In this document: one piece after another, positions 1 through 5,182 of the stretch | How positions within the stretch are numbered: position 1 is the stretch's first letter | Layout of the letters: each line of letters begins with the position of its first letter | Origin: Bacteroidales bacterium UBA1199 | GTDB lineage: Bacteria > Bacteroidota > Bacteroidia > Bacteroidales > UBA932 | Direction of reading: 5' to 3' | Length of the DNA: 6,456 nt | Assembly: GCA_002309795.1 (NCBI GenBank) | Contig: DBXZ01000064.1 | Location: 1,047-7,502 of the forward strand | The notes under the pieces: generated by a model | The model's database searches: none | Seen by the model: the letters and a program-made list of their open reading frames with translations, nothing else | What the model was told of the DNA's origin: nothing | Made by a program: the position numbers and the translations under genes

Positions 1-621
1 GCCGGACAGAAACAACTCGTAGGCTCATTATCCAAAAGGCACGCCGTCGCACCTTACGATGCTCCGACCGCTTGTAAACGAACGGTTTCAGGGTCTATTT
101 CACTCCCCTCCCGGGGTGCTTTTCACCTTTCCCTCACGGTACTGGTCCTCTATCGGTCTTCCACTCGTATTTAGCCTTACGGGATGGTCCCCGCGGATTC
201 CGACAGGATTCTTCGTGTCCCGCCGTACTCAGGGTACTGCCTATCCTCTGCAACCTTGCCTGTACGGGATTATCACCCTCTGCGATGTGCCTTTCCAGGC
301 ACTTCCAGTTCAGTTGCAACGTCATGTGGCAGCCCTACAACCCCATCGGCGCCTCAACGCCGGTGGTTTGGGCTATTTCCTTTTCGATCGCCTCTACTCG
401 GGAAATCGATGTTTCTTTCTCTTCCTGCAGGTACTAAGATGTTTCAGTTCCCTGCGTTAACTCCATTTTAGGTGACAGGCCTTCAGCCTGCCGGGTTTCC
501 CCATTCGGATACCTGCGGATCAATTCGTGTTTGCCAATCCCCGCAGATTTTCGCAGCTTACCGCGTCCTTCTTCGCCTGTGGAAGCCAAGGCATCCTCCG
601 TTCGCTCTTTGTTTCTTCGTC
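1..621 (-). rRNA. rrl: 23S ribosomal RNA, 5' part (cut by left window edge)
   Basis: This is the 5' portion of large-subunit ribosomal RNA, read on the minus strand. Read in reverse complement it shows signature stretches of domain I: GGATGCCTTGGC near 600-585, CCGAATGGGGAAACCC near 515-497, CTTAGTACCTGCAGGAA near 440-424, and GTACCGTGAGGGAAAGGTGAAAAG near 146-123. It ends with the start of domain II, with CCTTTTGGATAATGAG near 42-27. By comparison with E. coli numbering, base 600 matches about nucleotide 22, so the mature 5' end lies near 621 (give or take about 10 nt), and the window edge falls near nucleotide 590. About one fifth of the gene is present and no internal break is visible. The remaining 23S and any 5S gene should lie beyond the left edge. 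No 16S gene or tRNA lies upstream, where a normal rrn operon would have them. Open reading frames on either strand here are not genes. Confidence 0.97.
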
Positions 622-632
622 TTGAATCATGT

Positions 633-656
633 CCCGCCAGCCTTCCGGCCGACAGG
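633..656 (-). other. GNRA-capped hairpin just upstream of mature 23S 5' end
   Basis: On the minus strand the transcript can form a 10-bp stem (656-647 pairing with 642-633, including three G-U pairs) closed by a GGAA tetraloop at 646-643. It sits about 12 nt before the expected mature 23S end. It may cap the leader or guide processing of the precursor. It is not followed by a U-tract, so it does not look like a terminator. The structure was found by manual pairing; the role is inference. Confidence 0.5.
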
Positions 657-672
657 TCACTCAATTAATGAA

Positions 673-687
673 ATTGTAGTCCACAAT
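673..687 (-). repeat. small inverted repeat in 23S leader
   Basis: The minus-strand sequence ATTGT-GGACT-ACAAT forms a 5-bp perfect stem (6 bp with a G-U pair) in the 23S leader, between the boxA-like motif and the GNRA hairpin. It is short and A/T-rich, so chance is possible. It may form part of the leader fold used during rRNA maturation. Confidence 0.3.
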
Positions 688-760
688 CATTACAGGAAAA
701 ACTCTTGTAAAAATTTCAGACTATCTTTTGCTTACAGTTTTTTTACCTCGTTATCTCTCT

Positions 761-776
761 CAATAAGTCAATGAAC
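761..776 (-). promoter_or_regulatory. rRNA leader motif (boxA-like) upstream of 23S
   Basis: The minus strand reads GTTCATTGACTTATTG, followed by a purine-rich AGAGAGATAACGAGG stretch. From memory, nearly the same element (GTTCATTGACATATTG and variants) occurs in the leaders and 16S-23S spacers of many Bacteroidota rRNA operons, where it is thought to act in antitermination or processing. Its position between the promoter near 822-852 and the 23S start near 621 fits that role. The match is by eye; the function is inferred from position and resemblance. Confidence 0.55.
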
Positions 777-821
777 TGTGTTTCAGAGGCCTTTCGAAAT
801 CGGCTTTTCCGAAACGGGCTG

Positions 822-852
822 CAAAGGTAACTACTTTTTTGCAATCTCCAAA
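822..852 (-). promoter_or_regulatory. Bacteroidota-type promoter for the 23S rRNA gene
   Basis: On the minus strand a TTTG box (852-849) is followed after 19 nt by TACCTTTG (829-822), a full match to the Bacteroidota housekeeping-sigma consensus TTTG-N19-21-TAnnTTTG. The next bases, CAGCCCG, resemble the start regions of strong Bacteroidales promoters. Transcription would begin near 815-818 and read through a leader of about 195 nt into the 23S gene. The only gene downstream on this strand is the rRNA, so this is taken as its dedicated promoter. It overlaps the predicted promoter of the divergent transporter operon. Confidence 0.75.
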
Positions 853-869
853 TTTTTTCGACAAATTTG
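838..869 (+). promoter_or_regulatory. predicted promoter of the OPT-pepT operon
   Basis: On the plus strand a TTTG box (838-841, at the end of a T-run starting at 835) is followed after 20 nt by CAAATTTG (862-869), a 7 of 8 match to TAnnTTTG. Transcription would start near 875, leaving an untranslated leader of about 15 nt before the ATG at 891. The second box lies within a perfect 10-bp palindrome, ACAAATTTGT (861-870), which could alternatively be a regulator site. The upstream half overlaps the opposing rRNA promoter. Confidence 0.45.
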
Positions 870-890
870 TACAATTTATTTTCGAAGAAA

Positions 891-2873
891 ATGGAACCTC
901 AGGAACAAAAAACCACCTCGCTTCCGGAAAACGCCTATCGGGAGCTGAAGGAGGGCGAGAGCTACCGTCCGATTCTCTCACCCGAGAAAAAGTATAAAGA
1001 AGTAACCGCCTGGTCGGTCACCGTCGGACTCCTGATGACGGTCCTCTTCTCGGCCGCTGCAGCCTATCTGGGCTTGAAGGTCGGCCAGGTCTTCGAGGCG
1101 GCCATCCCCATCGCCATCCTGGCGGTCGGCCTCTCGAGTGCAGCCCGCAAGAAGGACTCTCTCAGCCAGAACGTGATTATCCAGTCCATCGGTGCCTGCT
1201 CGGGTGCCGTGGTGGCGGGCGGCATCTTCACCCTGCCGGCCATCTACATCCTGGATCTGGATGTCAACTTCACGCAGATGGCCCTCTCCTCGCTTCTGGG
1301 CGCCGTGCTGGGTATCCTCTTCCTCATCCCCTTCCGGAAATACTTCGTCAAGGAGATGCACGGCAAGTATCCCTTCCCTGAGGCAACAGCCACCACGCAG
1401 GTGCTGGTCAGCGGCGAGAGCGGCGGCAAGAGCGCCAAGACCCTTGTGCTCAGCGGTCTGATCGGCGGTCTCTACGACTTTGCCGTGGCTACCTTCGGCA
1501 CCTGGGCGGAGACCATCAGCACCACCGTGACCCACTGGGGCGCCGTGGTTGCCGACAAGGCGAAACTGGTCCTGAAACTCAATACCGGCGCGGCCGTGCT
1601 GGGTCTCGGCTATATCGTCGGCCTCAAATATGCTTTCATCATCTGCTGCGGTTCGTTCCTCGTCTGGCTGGTGATCATTCCGCTCATCAACCTGATCTGG
1701 GGTCCGCAGGTGCTTGACCTGATGAACACGGGCATCACCGAGACCGTCTCGTCGATGGGTCCTGACATGATCTTCAAGACCTACGCGCGTCATATAGGTA
1801 TAGGCGGTATCGCAACCGCCGGCATTATCGGCATCATCAAATCGTCCAAGGTCATCAAATCGGCCGTGGGTATCGCCGTCAGTGAATTCTCGCGCAAGGG
1901 CGGCGCAACGGTCAAACCGGAGCGCACGGATGAAGACCTTTCGATGCGCACCGTGGTGTTCGGCATCTCGGTGGCGCTGCTCGCAGTCTTCGCATTCTTC
2001 GCCTTCGGCGGCGTGGTGAATACGATCGGCCAGGCCCTCGTGGGACTGCTGATCGTGGCCGTGATCGCCTTCCTCTTCACGACCGTGGCGGCCAACGCCA
2101 TTGCGATTGTGGGTACCAACCCGGTCAGCGGCATGACCATCATGACCCTGATTATTACCGCAATCGTGCTGGTAGCCTGCGGCCTGAAGGGCAACTCGGG
2201 CATGGTGGCGGCCATGATCATAGGCGGCGTGGTCTGCACCGCGCTTTCGGTAGCCGGCGCACTGATCACCGACCTCAAGATCGGTTACTGGATCGGCACC
2301 ACCCCGAAGAACCAGGAAAAGTGGAAATTCGTGGGCGTGCTGGTGGCAGCCGTTACGGTGGCCGGCGTGATCCTGATTCTCAACAAGGCTTACGGCTTCA
2401 CGGGCGAAAATGCGCTCGTCGCACCGCAGGCCAATGCGATGGCGGCTATCGTGCAGCCCATGATGAGCGGCGGCAACGCCCCGTGGCTGCTTTACGGTAT
2501 CGGCGCGATTATCGCCATTGTGCTGACCCTCTTCAAAGTGCCGGCACTGGCCTTCTGCCTGGGTATGTTCATCCCGATTGACCTGAACCTTCCGCTGCTG
2601 ATCGGCGGCGCCATCTCATGGTTCGTCAGCACCCGCAGCAAAGACGTGAAGATCAACGCTGCCCGCAAGGAAAAAGGCACGCTCATTGCATCCGGTTTCA
2701 TTGCAGGCGGTGCCCTGATGGGAGTCGTGAGCGCTATCTTGAAGTTCGCGAACGTCAACTGGTTCCTCAGCTCCTGGAATGCAGCTTACGGCGAGGTGAT
2801 CGCCATCATTCCGCTGATCGGCATCATCCTGTACATGATCCTCTCTTCGATGAAAGTTGAAAAAAGCGCCTGA
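891..2873 (+). CDS. OPT family oligopeptide transporter
   Basis: This is an inner-membrane proton-coupled transporter of the OPT superfamily (TC 2.A.67), which imports small peptides or related compounds; the exact substrate cannot be read from sequence. From the ATG at 891 it is 660 residues, the usual length of Bacteroidota members. About 15 hydrophobic segments follow a polar N-terminus of about 40 residues. Family hallmarks are AAYLGLKVGQVFEAAIPIA (56-74), NVIIQSIGACSGAVVAGG (94-111), KYPFPEATATTQVLVSG (159-175), GTNPVSGMTIMTL (408-420), GYWIGTTPKNQ (465-475) and LGMFIPIDLNLPLLIGG (557-573). An in-frame TTG at 867 would add eight residues, but it lies inside the predicted promoter and homologues normally begin at the acidic, Gln-rich MEPQEQ-type start, so 891 is preferred. 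No Shine-Dalgarno is visible, as usual in this phylum. The stop is 2 nt before pepT, implying co-transcription and probable translational coupling. Confidence 0.93.
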   Translation: MEPQEQKTTSLPENAYRELKEGESYRPILSPEKKYKEVTAWSVTVGLLMTVLFSAAAAYLGLKVGQVFEAAIPIAILAVGLSSAARKKDSLSQNVIIQSIGACSGAVVAGGIFTLPAIYILDLDVNFTQMALSSLLGAVLGILFLIPFRKYFVKEMHGKYPFPEATATTQVLVSGESGGKSAKTLVLSGLIGGLYDFAVATFGTWAETISTTVTHWGAVVADKAKLVLKLNTGAAVLGLGYIVGLKYAFIICCGSFLVWLVIIPLINLIWGPQVLDLMNTGITETVSSMGPDMIFKTYARHIGIGGIATAGIIGIIKSSKVIKSAVGIAVSEFSRKGGATVKPERTDEDLSMRTVVFGISVALLAVFAFFAFGGVVNTIGQALVGLLIVAVIAFLFTTVAANAIAIVGTNPVSGMTIMTLIITAIVLVACGLKGNSGMVAAMIIGGVVCTALSVAGALITDLKIGYWIGTTPKNQEKWKFVGVLVAAVTVAGVILILNKAYGFTGENALVAPQANAMAAIVQPMMSGGNAPWLLYGIGAIIAIVLTLFKVPALAFCLGMFIPIDLNLPLLIGGAISWFVSTRSKDVKINAARKEKGTLIASGFIAGGALMGVVSAILKFANVNWFLSSWNAAYGEVIAIIPLIGIILYMILSSMKVEKSA

Positions 2874-2875
2874 TT

Positions 2876-4114
2876 ATGGAAAAGATACTCGATAAATTCC
2901 TGCGATACATCGCGATCGATACCCAGTCCGACGAATCCTTCACAGGCGGCAAGCAACCCTCCGCGGAGCGCGAGCTGAACCTTTCGCGCCTGCTGGTGGA
3001 AGAGCTGCACGCGATGGGCATTGCCAACGCTTCGCTGGACGACAACGGCTACGTGATGGCCTCCATTCCCGCTACGCCGGGCTGTGAAAAGGTGCCGGCC
3101 GTAGGTTTTATGGCCCACGTAGACACCTCGCCCGACGCCCCGGGCGCCTGCACGAATCCGCAGATCATTCCGAACTACGACGGCTGCGATATCGCGCTGC
3201 GCGGGGTTCCCGGGCTCTCGCTGAAGGTTTCCGAATTCCCGGAGCTGGCTGATTACAAGGGTCAGACGCTCATCACCACCGACGGCACCACGCTGCTCGG
3301 CGCCGACGACAAGGCGGGCATCGCGGAGATCATGTGCGCCATGGAATACCTGCTGGCCCATCCGGAGATTCCGCACGGAAAGCTCTGTATAGGCTTTACT
3401 CCCGACGAAGAGATCGGTTGCGGCGTAGACAACTTTGACGTGCCGCGCTTCGGGGCCGATTACGGCTATACGATGGACGGCGGTGCGATCGGCGAACTCG
3501 AATACGAAAACTTCAACGCGGCCGGCGTCAAGATCCACATCCAGGGACGCAACGTCCACCCGGGCTACGCCAAGAACAAGATGATCAACGCACTGCACGT
3601 GGCACACGAACTGGATGCGCTGCTGCCTGCCGGCGAACGGCCCGAGCATACGGAGGGTTACGAAGGATTCTTCCACCTGACCAACCTGCGCGGCACCGTG
3701 GAGCAGGCTGACTGCAGCTATATCATCCGCGACCACGACCGCGCCCGGTTCGAGCGCCGCAAGGAGCAGATGAGCGCCGCGGTGGCGGAGATCAACCGCC
3801 GCTACGGAGAGATTGTAACCCTGGAGATGAAAGACCAGTATTACAACATGCGCGAAGCGGTGGAGCCGCACTACCACGTGGTGGAGAAGGCCATCAAGGC
3901 CATGGAGATGGCCGGCATCAAACCCAAGGTGCAGCCCATCCGCGGCGGCACCGACGGTGCACGGCTCTCCTTCATGGGACTCCCCTGCCCGAACATCTTT
4001 GCCGGCGGACTGAACTTCCACGGCAAGATGGAGTTCGTGCCGCTTGAGAGCATGGAGAAGGCCACGGAGGTAATCCTGAACCTGATCCGACTTTATACGG
4101 AAACAAACGTTTAA
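2876..4114 (+). CDS. pepT: Peptidase T (tripeptide aminopeptidase)
   Basis: PepT is a cytoplasmic di-zinc aminopeptidase of the M20 family (M20B) that removes the N-terminal residue of tripeptides. The 412 residues match the usual length (about 408 in enterobacteria). All expected metal and catalytic residues are present: His81 and Asp83 in AHVDTSPD, bridging Asp144 in LGADDKAG, the Glu178-Glu179 pair in TPDEEIG, Asp201 in TMDGG, and His382 in LNFHGK. They line up with His78, Asp80, Asp140, Glu173-Glu174, Asp196 and His379 of Salmonella PepT, the offset growing from 3 to 5. The dimerisation (lid) domain spans roughly 210-325 and includes GRNVHPGYAKNKMINA (224-239). GGTDGARLSFMGLP (357-370) belongs to the returning catalytic domain. 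The start follows the OPT stop by 2 nt with no separate ribosome binding site, suggesting coupled translation. The pairing with a peptide importer supports a role in using imported peptides as amino-acid sources. Confidence 0.97.
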   Translation: MEKILDKFLRYIAIDTQSDESFTGGKQPSAERELNLSRLLVEELHAMGIANASLDDNGYVMASIPATPGCEKVPAVGFMAHVDTSPDAPGACTNPQIIPNYDGCDIALRGVPGLSLKVSEFPELADYKGQTLITTDGTTLLGADDKAGIAEIMCAMEYLLAHPEIPHGKLCIGFTPDEEIGCGVDNFDVPRFGADYGYTMDGGAIGELEYENFNAAGVKIHIQGRNVHPGYAKNKMINALHVAHELDALLPAGERPEHTEGYEGFFHLTNLRGTVEQADCSYIIRDHDRARFERRKEQMSAAVAEINRRYGEIVTLEMKDQYYNMREAVEPHYHVVEKAIKAMEMAGIKPKVQPIRGGTDGARLSFMGLPCPNIFAGGLNFHGKMEFVPLESMEKATEVILNLIRLYTETNV

Positions 4115-4126
4115 ATACAGATAGCC

Positions 4127-5173
4127 ATGAAACGATTCATCCAATATGCACTGGCCTTCGTGACCGTCGCGCTCCTGGCTGCGACGCCGGAAGCGTTTGC
4201 CCAGAACCGGGCTCACAACACCACGAAGAGTACGACCACGCAGACGACGAACCAGAACGACACGAAGAAGCAGTCGACGACTACCTCCAGCGACCGTTCC
4301 AAGTCGCAGGGTGTCACGACGGCCGCAGACCGCGGCGCCAAGAAGCCGTCCGGCGGAACGACGACCAAACCCTCGTCACAGCCCTCTTCGAAGCCTTCGA
4401 ACCCCTCCGTCACGCCAAACAAACCGAGCGGCGGCAGCAGTTCCGGCAACTCGCACGTGGTGGGCAGCACCAACGACACGCACCGCGGCGGTGCAGTCGT
4501 CAAGCCGAGCGAAAAGCCCGGCAACAAGCCCGGTAATAAACCCGGCGAATCGCACGGTTACCAGCCGGGACATCAGCCCAGTGACCGTCCTTCCGGTCGT
4601 TACGACGGACACTACGGAGGCCGTCCCGAGCCGGGACATACGTATCACGAACGCAAGCCGATGCCCACGCCTCCGCCCAGCCGTCCTGGCTACTATTATC
4701 CGAAGCCCTATTATCATTACGGCGACCACTTCTACGGCTACTTTATCTCGAAGCCGCCGCGCGGACTCTATTCGCGCCGCTACAACGGCATCCGCTATTA
4801 CTACGCAGACGGCGTCTTCTACCAGAAAGTCAACCACTATTACCGCGTCTGCCGTCCGCCTTACGGATACCGGATCGCCTGGTCCAAGTTCGGCTTTATG
4901 CCGGAACCGGTCTGGTTCAGCCCTTACGCACAGACTTACTACACCGACTGCTATTATGCAGAAGGCGTCTTCTACCGCCTCAGCGGCCGCTATTTCTACG
5001 TGATTGAACCGCCGGTAGGCGCCATCATCCCCGAATTACCGTACGACTACCACCGCGTAGATATGTACGGCGGAACCGGTTATCAGGTAGATAACACGCT
5101 CTATCAGAGAGTTGTGCTGGACGGACAGATTTGGTTCGAAGTCGTAGCCAACCTGACGCCCCGCTACTACTAA
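4127..5173 (+). CDS. secreted low-complexity, Tyr-rich protein (DUF6515-like)
   Basis: This is an exported protein of unknown function, 348 residues. It has a clear Sec signal peptide: basic start MKR, hydrophobic core 8-19, and likely cleavage after AFA (residue 25). No lipobox cysteine is visible, so it is not an obvious lipoprotein. Residues 26-130 are Ser/Thr/Lys/Asn-rich and look disordered. Residues 130-190 are Pro/Gly-rich with KPGN tandem repeats. Residues 188-348 form a Tyr-rich domain with two clear repeats, YYYADGVFYQKVNHYYRVC (224-242) and CYYAEGVFYRLSGRYFYVI (275-293), and a weaker third at 317-340 (GYQVDNTLYQRVV). The second is followed by EPPVGAIIPELPYDYHRV (294-311). This pattern recalls DUF6515-family proteins; the assignment is from memory of the motif. 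The start lies 12 nt after the pepT stop, so it is probably read with the operon. Role unknown: a surface, envelope-associated or matrix protein would fit, but no enzyme motif is present. Confidence 0.85.
   Translation: MKRFIQYALAFVTVALLAATPEAFAQNRAHNTTKSTTTQTTNQNDTKKQSTTTSSDRSKSQGVTTAADRGAKKPSGGTTTKPSSQPSSKPSNPSVTPNKPSGGSSSGNSHVVGSTNDTHRGGAVVKPSEKPGNKPGNKPGESHGYQPGHQPSDRPSGRYDGHYGGRPEPGHTYHERKPMPTPPPSRPGYYYPKPYYHYGDHFYGYFISKPPRGLYSRRYNGIRYYYADGVFYQKVNHYYRVCRPPYGYRIAWSKFGFMPEPVWFSPYAQTYYTDCYYAEGVFYRLSGRYFYVIEPPVGAIIPELPYDYHRVDMYGGTGYQVDNTLYQRVVLDGQIWFEVVANLTPRYY
4514..4546 (+). repeat. KPGN tandem codon repeat inside the secreted protein gene
   Basis: Residues 130-140 read KPGNKPGNKPG, made by near-identical 12-nt units (AAGCCCGGCAAC, AAGCCCGGTAAT, AAACCCGGC) that differ mainly at third codon positions. 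The copies have diverged silently, so the peptide repeat seems to have been kept under selection or to be moderately old. Such a tract can change copy number between strains. Confidence 0.75.
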
Positions 5174-5182
5174 CGGGTTGCG

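Noticed and set aside
59..471. Plus-strand open frames of 133 and 95 codons opposite the 23S rRNA
   Set aside because: These are antisense to conserved rRNA. Such frames are a well-known source of false protein annotations, and the rRNA signatures explain the sequence fully.
867..890. TTG at 867 as the start of the OPT gene
   Set aside because: It falls inside the predicted promoter's second box and ahead of the likely transcript start. The ATG at 891 gives the usual family N-terminus.
622..890. Possible tRNA or 16S remnant between the 23S gene and the OPT gene
   Set aside because: Read on both strands, the interval shows no tRNA-like cloverleaf, no T-loop motif (GGTTCRA) and none of the conserved 16S 3' sequence such as the anti-Shine-Dalgarno region.
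978..1793. Minus-strand open frame of 271 codons
   Set aside because: It lies wholly opposite the OPT transporter gene, which has strong family motifs. Its His/Asp/Gly/Arg-rich product with no domain is typical of an antisense shadow in GC-rich DNA.
2786..4216. Minus-strand open frame of 476 codons spanning the OPT end, pepT and the next gene start
   Set aside because: It is long, but it crosses three gene boundaries on the other strand, begins inside the next gene's signal-peptide region, and has no recognisable motif. Codon bias of pepT explains its openness.
4197..5003. Plus-strand open frame of 268 codons, extremely Arg/Thr/Ser-rich
   Set aside because: It is a frame-shifted reading of the repetitive secreted protein gene. 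The overlapping frame has a signal peptide and coherent repeats, while this one has neither.
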